Shown here: positions 7,000 through 12,854 of the stretch, piece by piece
How positions within the stretch are numbered: the stretch's first letter is position 1
Layout of the letters: every line of letters begins with the position of its first letter
DNA from: JAVBKA01 sp031546715
Lineage (GTDB): Bacteria > Bacillota > Clostridia > Oscillospirales > UBA929
NCBI GenBank assembly: GCA_031546715.1
Contig: JAVBKA010000170.1
Span: 1 to 12,932 of the forward strand
Reading direction: 5' to 3'
Length of the DNA: 12,932 bases
Program-made: the position numbers and the translations under genes
Notes under the pieces: model-generated
What the model saw: the letters and a program-made list of their open reading frames with translations, nothing else
Told to the model about the DNA's origin: nothing
Databases searched by the model: none

Positions 7000-8190
7000 C
7001 TACTTGCTAAGTCTTTCAGTATCCAACGCAATGACTAATTCTTCGTTTGTTGGGATGACAATAATTTTGCCCTTGCTGTCGTCTGTTGACACAATTGCTT
7101 CTTTTCTGGTATTATTCTTAACAAGGTCTAAGGATAGTCCCATATAGTCTAGGTTTGTGGCAATCATTTCACGCATAACGTAATTGTTTTCGCCTACACC
7201 TGCGGTGAAAATCAGAGCGTCACAGCCGCCCATTGCAGCAGCATATCCGCCGATGATTTTACGGACGCTGTATGCAAAATTATCAAGTGCAAGCTGAGCA
7301 CGGTGATTACCGCTGTCAGCAGCAGCGTGCAGGTCGCGGAAATCTGAGGAAACGCCTGAGATGCCAAGCATTCCTGACTTTTTGTTAAGGACACTGGTGG
7401 CTTCCTCAACTGTCATATTTTCCTTAGACATAATGAATTCAATAATTGCAGGGTCGATATTTCCTGAACGTGTGCCCATTGGAACGCCCTCAAGAGGTGT
7501 AAAGCCCATTGAAGTGTCAACGCTCTTGCCTTGATTAATGGCGGTTATAGAGCTTCCGTTGCCTAAATGGCAGGTAATAATCTTTAAGTCTTCACGCTTT
7601 TTGCCAAGTATTTCTGCACAACGGTTGGAAACATAGTAATGGCTGGTGCCGTGGAAGCCGTAACGACGAACTTTGTACTTTTCATAGTACTCATATGGGA
7701 GAGCATAAATGAAAGCGGTTTCAGGCATTGTTTGATGAAACGCTGTGTCAAATACTGCAACTTGAGGAACTTTGTCGCCCATAACAGCCTGACATGCACG
7801 GATACCAATGAGATTTGGGGGATTATGAAGCGGTGCAAGTGGAACGCATTCCTCAATAGCCTTAACAACCTTTTCATCAATCAGCACGCTTTTATTAAAA
7901 AACTCGCCTCCGTGAACAACTCTGTGACCTACTGCAATGATTTCATTCATGTCAGCAATTACACCGTTTTCAGCCGAGGTCAGCATTTCAGTAACAACCT
8001 TGATTGCGCTTGCGTGGTCTGGCATTGTGACATCCTTTACAAACTCATCCTTGCCTTGTGCCGCATGTTTTACACGACCATCGATACCGATTCTTTCGCA
8101 TAATCCTTTTGCTAAGACAGAACGGTCAGTCATGTTGAAAAGCTGATACTTAAGGGATGAGCTGCCTGCATTGATAACTAGAACTTTCAT
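7000..8190 (-). CDS. ackA: Acetate kinase
   Basis: Interconverts acetyl phosphate plus ADP with acetate plus ATP, the energy-yielding end of acetate fermentation. The 396-aa product has the family length. Expected residues are present: N7 in NAGSSSLKYQLF, R90 in VGHRVVHGG, catalytic D148 in VFDTAFHQTMP, H180 in RRYGFHGTSHYY, HLGNGSS, and R241 in MGTRSGNIDP. FTAGVGENN and the C-terminal NEELVIA follow. GGAGG sits 6 nt before the ATG. The partner gene pta is not adjacent; the divergent neighbour is tmcAL, whose enzyme consumes acetate. A strong terminator follows the stop. Confidence 0.98.
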   Translation of the reverse strand: MKVLVINAGSSSLKYQLFNMTDRSVLAKGLCERIGIDGRVKHAAQGKDEFVKDVTMPDHASAIKVVTEMLTSAENGVIADMNEIIAVGHRVVHGGEFFNKSVLIDEKVVKAIEECVPLAPLHNPPNLIGIRACQAVMGDKVPQVAVFDTAFHQTMPETAFIYALPYEYYEKYKVRRYGFHGTSHYYVSNRCAEILGKKREDLKIITCHLGNGSSITAINQGKSVDTSMGFTPLEGVPMGTRSGNIDPAIIEFIMSKENMTVEEATSVLNKKSGMLGISGVSSDFRDLHAAADSGNHRAQLALDNFAYSVRKIIGGYAAAMGGCDALIFTAGVGENNYVMREMIATNLDYMGLSLDLVKNNTRKEAIVSTDDSKGKIIVIPTNEELVIALDTERLSK

Positions 8191-8191
8191 T

Positions 8192-8218
8192 TTAAGCCTC
8201 CATGGGCATGATATGCCC
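8192..8218 (-). promoter_or_regulatory. Hairpin and 5-codon mini-ORF in the ackA leader
   Basis: GGGCAT-GAT-ATGCCC (8204-8218) forms a perfect 6-bp stem directly upstream of the ackA ribosome site. The same stretch can be read as a 5-codon ORF (MPMEA) starting at 8209, with AAGGG at normal spacing. Its TAA (8192-8194) ends one base before the ackA ATG. This may affect translation of ackA; no function is shown by sequence alone. Confidence 0.35.
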
Positions 8219-8248
8219 TTTTTAGTGTCGCATATTTAGTACCTGTGT

Positions 8249-8277
8249 ATCATAGCCTAAAAGGCGAAAAAAAACAA
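8249..8277 (-). promoter_or_regulatory. SigA-type promoter of ackA
   Basis: The minus strand has TTGTTT (8272-8277), a 17-nt spacer and TATGAT (8249-8254), putting the start near 8242. The spacer holds the palindrome GCCTAAAAGGC (8255-8265), a possible operator. Confidence 0.55.
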
Positions 8278-8297
8278 TATAAATATTAACTTTTATT

Positions 8298-8303
8298 TAT
8301 AAT
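8298..8303 (+). promoter_or_regulatory. Possible -10 element for tmcAL
   Basis: A consensus TATAAT lies 32 nt before the tmcAL ATG in a very AT-rich stretch. No convincing -35 is seen at the right distance, so this is tentative. Confidence 0.3.
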
Positions 8304-8334
8304 TTTATTGAAAATTTTTAGTTTGGGTGAAAAA

Positions 8335-9423
8335 ATGAACGTTGCCGCCATAATTGCAGAGTATAATCCGCTCCATGAAGGACATATGTACCATATCCGC
8401 AAAACTCGTGAAATTTTAGGCGAGAACACATGCATAATTGCGGTAATGAGTGGTCATGTGGTTCAGCGAGGGGATTTTCCCATTTTAACCAAGTACGCAA
8501 GAACAGAAATGGCACTTCGGGCAGGTATTGACTTAGTTTTTGAGCTACCCTGCAACTACGCAATGGCAGGTGCAGAAGTATTTGCCAGAGGCGCAGTGGC
8601 AGTGCTTACCCAGCTTGGACTTGTAACACACCTGAGCTTTGGCTCAGAGTGCGGCGACATTGAAATATTAAAGGATGCGGCGCGGCTTGTCCCAAAAGCA
8701 TATCCAAAGGATATGAGCCTTGCAAACGCTTGGCCTGAGATGTATCCAGAAAAAGCGCATGTTTTTACGCCCAATAATATTTTGGGAATCGAATACATCA
8801 GAGCAATCCAGGGGACAGGCATTGCACCAGTGACAATTGCGCGTTCTGGCAGTGCTCATGATGATGATACGTCCTCTGCGTCAGCAATCCGCAAACGAAT
8901 TTTTGCAGGTGAGACTGTTGATATTCCGTTTAGGGATATTTTAGAACGTGAGCTTCAATCAGGCAGAGCACCAATTTCAGCAAAGACCTTAGAACCTGCC
9001 ATAATTTCCTATCTCCGCCGCCTTTCGCCTCAAGATTTTGCAAAAGTGCCCGATACTGTAGGAGGTCTGAGTCAGCGAATATATCACGCAGCCCAAACAG
9101 CAACAGGACTCGAAGAGCTTTTTCAGGCAGTCAAAACAAAGCGTTACACCCTGTCCAGAGTTCGCAGAACAGTGATGCATGCTTTTTTAAGGATAGAAAA
9201 CGAAAATAACGACGATTTGCCACATGTACGCCTACTGGGTATAGGTCGTAATGGGCGTGAGCTACTGCACAATATTAAATGCGAAATAATATCAAAGCCT
9301 GCAAGCTCTAAGCCGCTACTATTGCAAGAGGCTGCTATCACAGACCAACTTTGCCTAGCCATGCCGAAGCCGCTGAATGCGGGACTTGAGTGGACAAGTA
9401 GTGTAATTTTGCTTAGAGCTTAA
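8335..9423 (+). CDS. tmcAL: tRNA(Met) cytidine acetate ligase
   Basis: TmcAL (formerly YlbM, UPF0348) activates acetate with ATP and acetylates the wobble cytidine C34 of elongator tRNA-Met. The 362-aa product starts with the nucleotidyltransferase motif AIIAEYNPLHEGH, whose HxGH (14-17) binds ATP. SGHVVQRGD (39-47), the segment around FELP (69-72), FGSE, PNNILGIEYI and SASAIRKRI follow. It is somewhat shorter than the roughly 400-aa family norm. The ATG at 8335 is preferred: GGGTGA lies just upstream and the conserved N-terminus begins here. A TTG nine codons earlier adds only a non-conserved tail. It is divergent from ackA, which makes or uses the same acetate pool. Confidence 0.93.
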   Translation: MNVAAIIAEYNPLHEGHMYHIRKTREILGENTCIIAVMSGHVVQRGDFPILTKYARTEMALRAGIDLVFELPCNYAMAGAEVFARGAVAVLTQLGLVTHLSFGSECGDIEILKDAARLVPKAYPKDMSLANAWPEMYPEKAHVFTPNNILGIEYIRAIQGTGIAPVTIARSGSAHDDDTSSASAIRKRIFAGETVDIPFRDILERELQSGRAPISAKTLEPAIISYLRRLSPQDFAKVPDTVGGLSQRIYHAAQTATGLEELFQAVKTKRYTLSRVRRTVMHAFLRIENENNDDLPHVRLLGIGRNGRELLHNIKCEIISKPASSKPLLLQEAAITDQLCLAMPKPLNAGLEWTSSVILLRA

Positions 9424-9453
9424 ATTGAAACTGCGATTTTCAATAGGTTTTTT
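9424..9453 (+). terminator. Weak rho-independent terminator after tmcAL
   Basis: ATTGAAA (9424-9430) and TTTCAAT (9438-9444) pair around a 7-nt loop directly after the stop codon, then AGG and TTTTTT. The stem has only one G-C pair, so it is weak. It roughly marks the end of the core block. Confidence 0.45.
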
Positions 9454-9530
9454 GAAGACCTGCGAGATTATCCACAGAATGAAGGGTTATAGCAATCCCT
9501 TTATCTGCACACCAGCGGAGGTGATTTTTG

Positions 9531-9671
9531 ATGAAGAATGATTTTGAGGATATATGCTGTAAAGGGTGGATGTCCAATCCACTACTAAAACAGCGAGACA
9601 GCCAACTCATCCGTAGCAGAATGAAGCGGTTTTGTGAGAAAGGAGTTGCATATATCACACATGCGGCATAA
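9531..9671 (+). CDS. Small hypothetical protein (46 aa)
   Basis: I do not recognise this protein. It has 46 codons, begins MKNDFEDICCKGWM and ends CEKGVAYITHAA. It is basic in its second half and has three Cys (residues 9, 10 and 35). Support comes mainly from a near-perfect ribosome site, GGAGGTGA, 6 nt before the ATG. After the TAA the same frame stays open to 9773 and still reads like protein, so this may be the front part of a longer broken gene. TTGAAG (9452-9457) and CAGAAT (9475-9480), 17 nt apart, are a possible weak promoter. A small stem (AAGGG/CCCTT, 9482-9501) lies in the leader. Confidence 0.45.
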   Translation: MKNDFEDICCKGWMSNPLLKQRDSQLIRSRMKRFCEKGVAYITHAA

Positions 9672-9773
9672 CCGCACGATTTACAACCACGAAAACTAAA
9701 ATGGGAAACGGTGAACACCCGCGAAGATGAAACACCGCTTCCACCACAACGCCCTAAGGCGGTGCAAGAATAG
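9672..9773 (+). pseudogene. In-frame continuation of the 46-codon ORF after its TAA (possible remnant)
   Basis: In the frame of the upstream small ORF the 33 codons after the TAA run without interruption to a TAG at 9771. They end KWETVNTRED, ETPLPPQRPKAVQE, a sequence with protein-like composition. With the upstream part this would be a protein of about 80 residues split by one TAA. Alternatively it is chance. There is no start codon with a ribosome site of its own. The stretch also contains the small hairpin CGCC-CTAA-GGCG (9750-9761). Confidence 0.3.
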
Positions 9774-9838
9774 TCTATCACATTCTACATTGTCCTTCAA
9801 GGTGTTGTGCAAAAACAACAGTGAAAGGATGATTTTCT

Positions 9839-10141
9839 ATGAGAAGCATTTTGCAGGAATTTGCCTACGGCAATATCACACCGAACGACCAAAGTTTCAA
9901 GAAAAATTCCGCATTTGGCGAGGCGATGAAAGCGCTTACCAACAATGAGGAAAAACTGCTCGCCCGTCTTGGCGGCGATGATAAAGAGATATTTCAGAAA
10001 TACATTGACGCGCAGGGCGAAGTCAATCGGCTGACCGCCGTGAAAAACTTAATTTACGGCTACAATCTCGGATTACTTATGACAGCGGAAGCCTTTCTCC
10101 AAAGCGGCGAATTAATTTCCGGCGAGAGGGAGGAATCGTGA
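9839..10141 (+). CDS. DUF6809-like small protein
   Basis: A 100-aa soluble protein of unknown function. Its layout, a start like SILQEFAYGNITP, a charged helical middle and an end like NLIYGYNLGLLMTAEAFL, resembles the DUF6809 family of Clostridia. I recall that family from accessory regions but cannot confirm it without a search. It is predicted all-helical, with no signal peptide or membrane segment. AAAGGA lies about 9 nt before the ATG. Its TGA overlaps the next gene's ATG by one base (TGATG), so the two are translationally coupled and probably function together. Confidence 0.75.
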   Translation: MRSILQEFAYGNITPNDQSFKKNSAFGEAMKALTNNEEKLLARLGGDDKEIFQKYIDAQGEVNRLTAVKNLIYGYNLGLLMTAEAFLQSGELISGEREES

Positions 10142-10458
10142 TGGACTACATCAAAGACGCATTCTCCCGTATGAACTTGCAGCAACTCCGCAGTTTTCTC
10201 CTGTATGGCACAGACGATTACTCGGATGACACGCTGCCTTACCGTGACAAGTTAAAATCAGATTGTGACCCCATTTACAAGCGGATTGAAAGGATCTATC
10301 CAGATGGGGCGCAAAGGGATGAAGCTGCCGCCGATCTCTCCAGAGCCCTGACCGCTTATGAGTATGTTTACATGGAATTGGGAATGAAAGCAGGAGCGAG
10401 ATTACTCTATCAGCTACTTTTGACCGATGATCAGCCGCCCAAAGAAAAAACAGAATAG
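10141..10458 (+). CDS. Hypothetical protein, coupled partner of the DUF6809-like protein
   Basis: A 105-aa acidic, probably helical protein that I do not recognise. Its C-terminal helix (TAYEYVYMELGMKAGARLLY) resembles the last helix of the DUF6809-like protein before it, so the two may be distant paralogues or partners. I chose the ATG at 10141: GGGAGG lies about 7 nt upstream and it forms the TGATG junction. A GTG one codon earlier is possible. The gene ends 14 nt before a good terminator. Confidence 0.65.
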   Translation: MDYIKDAFSRMNLQQLRSFLLYGTDDYSDDTLPYRDKLKSDCDPIYKRIERIYPDGAQRDEAAADLSRALTAYEYVYMELGMKAGARLLYQLLLTDDQPPKEKTE

Positions 10459-10472
10459 CAACCACCACGGAA

Positions 10473-10500
10473 GGGCTGTCAAGAGATTGACGGCTCTTTT
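10473..10500 (+). terminator. Rho-independent terminator of the DUF6809 unit
   Basis: GGGCTGTCAA (10473-10482) and TTGACGGCTC (10487-10496) form a 10-bp stem with two G-U pairs, closed by a GAGA tetraloop and followed by TTTT. It separates the small-protein unit from the AraC-kinase gene. Confidence 0.85.
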
Positions 10501-10574
10501 GGGGTTATATGATATAATTAATCTTATGTTAGCACTCAATACAGCAGAGCAGGAAATGTTATTAGCTATTTTTC

Positions 10575-10598
10575 TGGTATACTCAAATCACCGTACGG
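10575..10598 (+). promoter_or_regulatory. Extended -10 promoter of the AraC-phosphotransferase gene
   Basis: TGGTATACT (10575-10583) is an extended -10; no good -35 is visible. It gives a start near 10590 and a leader of about 22 nt. The palindrome CCGTACGG (10591-10598) sits at the start, next to the ribosome site. A second -10, TATAAT at 10513-10518, is an alternative. Confidence 0.45.
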
Positions 10599-10611
10599 AA
10601 GGAGGTCAGCC

Positions 10612-11925
10612 ATGCAAAACAATATATTGCAAAAAACTCTCGACTACATCGAAAATAATCTTAGAACCGAAATGACAGCAGATGAGTTAGCTAAAAATGC
10701 AGGGTATTCGACATACCATTTTTATCGCATTTTTTCTTCTGAAATGGGAATGTCTCTCGCAGCCTATATTTTGAACAGACGGTTGAAAACCGCGCTCTAC
10801 GAAATCGCCAATGGTTATAAAGCGATTGATGTAGTCTTGGAGTATGGCTTTGATACCTATTCGGGTTTTTACAAAGCCTTTATCCGTGAGTATGGTTGTT
10901 CTCCGAAAAAGTATTTTGCTATATATGGCGTTCAGGTAAAAAAGCCGACTCAGATGGAGGTAAAAACAATGAGTATATCACGTAATGAAATCAAAGAGCT
11001 TTTGGAAAACTGGGATATTCCAAGCCTTGAAATCCATGATGTTGCTTACATGAATGGGGCGAAGATATCCGATGATGTTTGGCGTATCGGTGAGGATTAT
11101 TTTCTCCGACACAGAACAGACAGGGAAAGACAAATCAGAAACTTGACCATCGCAAAAGCAATTCATGCCCAAGGTCTTGGCTCTGCACTTCCGTTTCCTA
11201 CAAAATCAGGTGATGAGTATATAGACGGAGAAACGCTTACCATACTGACCAAGCGAGTAAAGGGTGTTCCCTATGAGTTATTCGACCAGTTCGGAGAAAA
11301 ATACCTACAATATGCGGATGAGTGCGGTCGCGCCATTGCAAAACTACACAAGGCTCTGCTTACTATCGATGCCGAGATTGCCGTAGACGATGCTGATATA
11401 TTCAAAACTGTCAGCGAGTGGGCACTGCCGAATGTGCAAAAGCAGAACGAACAATGGTCACTTGGACTGCCAGATATTTTTTTCACAGACTATATTAGCG
11501 TTTTTGGCAATCTGCAATCGAAGTTACCGCGCCAGATTATTCACCGTGACCCCAATCCAAGTAATATTTTGTTTGACGATAGCACTGTCAACGGCTTCAT
11601 CGACTTTGACCTAAGCGAACGCAATGTCAGATTATTTGACCCCTGCTATTGCTCAACCGGTGTCCTTTGCGGAGCGGAGAGCGATGAGGAATTTGAAAAG
11701 TGGATTGATATTGCAAGGCAAATTCTCAAGTCTTACGATGCAGAGAATCCGTTGACCACCGAGGAGAAACAATCGGTTTTCTACGTGCTTTGTTCAATTC
11801 AAATGATATGCGTTGCATACTTTAACGGTATTGATGACTCAGATTTCAAGCGGCTGACGCAGACAAACCGAAAAATGCTTCCATTCATCGTTAAGAACAA
11901 AGAAAAGCTATGTCAGATATTCTAA
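10612..11925 (+). CDS. AraC-type regulator fused to an APH-like phosphotransferase domain
   Basis: A 437-aa two-domain protein. Residues 1-105 are an AraC/XylS DNA-binding domain with two helix-turn-helix units (MTADELAKNAGYSTYHFYRI; then IDVVLEYGFDTYSGFYKAF and SPKKYF). Residues 121-437 resemble aminoglycoside/choline-kinase-type phosphotransferases. They carry the catalytic loop HRDPNPSN (311-318, base D313) and the metal-binding IDFD (330-333). The strand-3 Lys that anchors ATP appears to be Arg (YFLRHR, 163-168), so activity is uncertain. The effector is unknown; either a small molecule sensed by the kinase-like part or drug inactivation is possible. GGAGGT sits 5 nt before the ATG. A second ribosome site plus ATG at codon 120 marks the domain junction. 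Confidence 0.9.
   Translation: MQNNILQKTLDYIENNLRTEMTADELAKNAGYSTYHFYRIFSSEMGMSLAAYILNRRLKTALYEIANGYKAIDVVLEYGFDTYSGFYKAFIREYGCSPKKYFAIYGVQVKKPTQMEVKTMSISRNEIKELLENWDIPSLEIHDVAYMNGAKISDDVWRIGEDYFLRHRTDRERQIRNLTIAKAIHAQGLGSALPFPTKSGDEYIDGETLTILTKRVKGVPYELFDQFGEKYLQYADECGRAIAKLHKALLTIDAEIAVDDADIFKTVSEWALPNVQKQNEQWSLGLPDIFFTDYISVFGNLQSKLPRQIIHRDPNPSNILFDDSTVNGFIDFDLSERNVRLFDPCYCSTGVLCGAESDEEFEKWIDIARQILKSYDAENPLTTEEKQSVFYVLCSIQMICVAYFNGIDDSDFKRLTQTNRKMLPFIVKNKEKLCQIF
10956..10971 (+). promoter_or_regulatory. Internal ribosome site and ATG at the AraC/kinase junction
   Basis: GGAGGT (10956-10961), 7 nt, then ATG (10969-10971), in frame at codon 120 between the two domains. The match and spacing are as good as at the main start. 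A separate 318-aa kinase-like protein could be made from here. Confidence 0.5.
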
Positions 11926-11934
11926 ATATGCTGC

Positions 11935-11976
11935 GCAACAAAGGAGCTGCCAATCAAATGGCTGCTCCTTTGTTGC
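11935..11976. terminator. Bidirectional terminator between the convergent AraC fusions
   Basis: A perfect 13-bp stem, GCAACAAAGGAGC (11935-11947) and GCTCCTTTGTTGC (11964-11976), is extended by GCCA/TGGC around a 6-nt loop. The outer A-rich and T-rich arms act as the U-tract in either direction, typical of a shared terminator. It lies 10 nt after the AraC-phosphotransferase stop and 11 nt before the end of the opposing gene. Confidence 0.85.
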
Positions 11977-11987
11977 AGTGCGAACAA

Positions 11988-12809
11988 TCACATAACTTTA
12001 TAACTGTTACGACCTTCTCGTTTTGCTTCAATCATAGCATTTTCTGATTTTTCTATCGTTTCTTTTGCATCCGAAATGTCTGATGGTATCTTCACAATGC
12101 CCATACTGATGGAAAATTTGAATGGATTGCCGTTCCAAACAACATCGTTATCCGAACAAGCGATGATTTTCTTTGCAATTTCCTCTGCAAAAGCGGAATC
12201 AGTGTTTTTCGTAAGAATAACGAAGTGATCGGCACCTATGCGGAAAAAGTCCGTGCCGTTTTGTATACTTCTGCCAATTCTTGCCGCCGTCTCTGCAATG
12301 GCAGCATCACCAGCGTCATGACCTCTTTGCTCGTTAATGGCCATCAAGTGGTCAATATCGGCGCAAATAATGTAAGTGCCTTTAGACGCCAGTATTTTTT
12401 CGCTTATTTCTGTTAAGTCATATCGTTTAATCATATTAAAACCTTCTTTCTCGTTAATAATCAGGCGTGGGTAAAGCTCCGAAAAGCATTGCCCTTTTCG
12501 GTAAGCCGATGGAGATAGCAAAAATTGCTTTTTGAACGCGCGGGAGAAGGATTCCATGTTGGCATAGCCAAAATCAAAGGCAATCTCTGTTATGCTCTTT
12601 CCCGTATTCGTAAGATCAAAAGCCGCAATGCAAAGTTTTCTTTTGGCAATGTAATCTCCCATGCTTATATGGAGAGCGCGGGAAAACATACTTTGCAAGT
12701 GTGATAACGATACATAAGAAGCTTGAGCCACATCATTTACGGTAATCCGCTCTCTCAGGTTGTTTTCGATAAATTCTATCGCGCAGACCAAAGAAATAAA
12801 GTTTTTCAT
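11988..12809 (-). CDS. AraC-type regulator fused to a degenerate GGDEF domain
   Basis: A 273-aa two-domain protein. Residues 1-105 are an AraC-type DNA-binding domain (ITVNDVAQASYVSLSHLQSM, then SITEIAFDFGYANMESFSRA and SPSAYR). Residues 126-273 have a GGDEF fold: CADIDHLMAINEQRGHDAGD (149-168) keeps the metal-binding Asp, the guanine-contacting Asn and GHxxGD. AKREGRNSY closes the domain. The signature is GADHF (192-196) instead of GGDEF, and no RxxD inhibitory site is seen. It is probably not a working cyclase and may bind a nucleotide to control DNA binding. The ATG at 12809 is preferred over 12842 because GAGGGGAG lies upstream only of the former. An internal ribosome site and ATG sit at the domain border. 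Confidence 0.88.
   Translation of the reverse strand: MKNFISLVCAIEFIENNLRERITVNDVAQASYVSLSHLQSMFSRALHISMGDYIAKRKLCIAAFDLTNTGKSITEIAFDFGYANMESFSRAFKKQFLLSPSAYRKGQCFSELYPRLIINEKEGFNMIKRYDLTEISEKILASKGTYIICADIDHLMAINEQRGHDAGDAAIAETAARIGRSIQNGTDFFRIGADHFVILTKNTDSAFAEEIAKKIIACSDNDVVWNGNPFKFSISMGIVKIPSDISDAKETIEKSENAMIEAKREGRNSYKVM
12432..12448 (-). promoter_or_regulatory. Internal ribosome site and ATG at the AraC/GGDEF junction
   Basis: On the minus strand AAGAAGG (12442-12448) is followed after 7 nt by ATG (12432-12434), in frame at codon 126. The product would be a 148-aa lone GGDEF-like domain. The arrangement matches that in the neighbouring AraC fusion. Confidence 0.4.
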
Positions 12810-12835
12810 ATCTCCCCTCGCTTTCCTGTGTAATA

Positions 12836-12854
12836 AGATCATGATCTATTTATA
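12836..12854 (-). promoter_or_regulatory. Possible -10 and operator palindrome of the AraC-GGDEF gene
   Basis: TATAAA (12849-12854, minus strand) is a plausible -10; no good -35 is seen. The 12-bp perfect palindrome AGATCATGATCT (12836-12847) covers the expected start point, where a repressor or the protein itself could bind. Confidence 0.35.

Noticed and set aside
8308..8334. TTG start giving TmcAL nine more residues
   Set aside because: The conserved N-terminus begins at the ATG at 8335, which also has the ribosome site.
9440..9781. 113-codon minus-strand ORF opposite the 46-codon ORF
   Set aside because: Most of it is Cys/Ser-rich and unlike a real protein, its ATG has no ribosome site, and the plus strand has a much better start. 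Only its last 20 residues look protein-like, which is not enough.
10487..10518. TTGACG plus TATAAT as the main promoter of the AraC-phosphotransferase gene
   Set aside because: The spacer is 20 nt, and TTGACG is the 3' arm of the terminator stem. The extended -10 at 10575 is more likely, though the TATAAT may still be used.
10427..10675. 82-codon plus-strand ORF across the terminator and into the AraC-phosphotransferase gene
   Set aside because: It reads through a clear terminator and a promoter and overlaps a well-supported gene in another frame.
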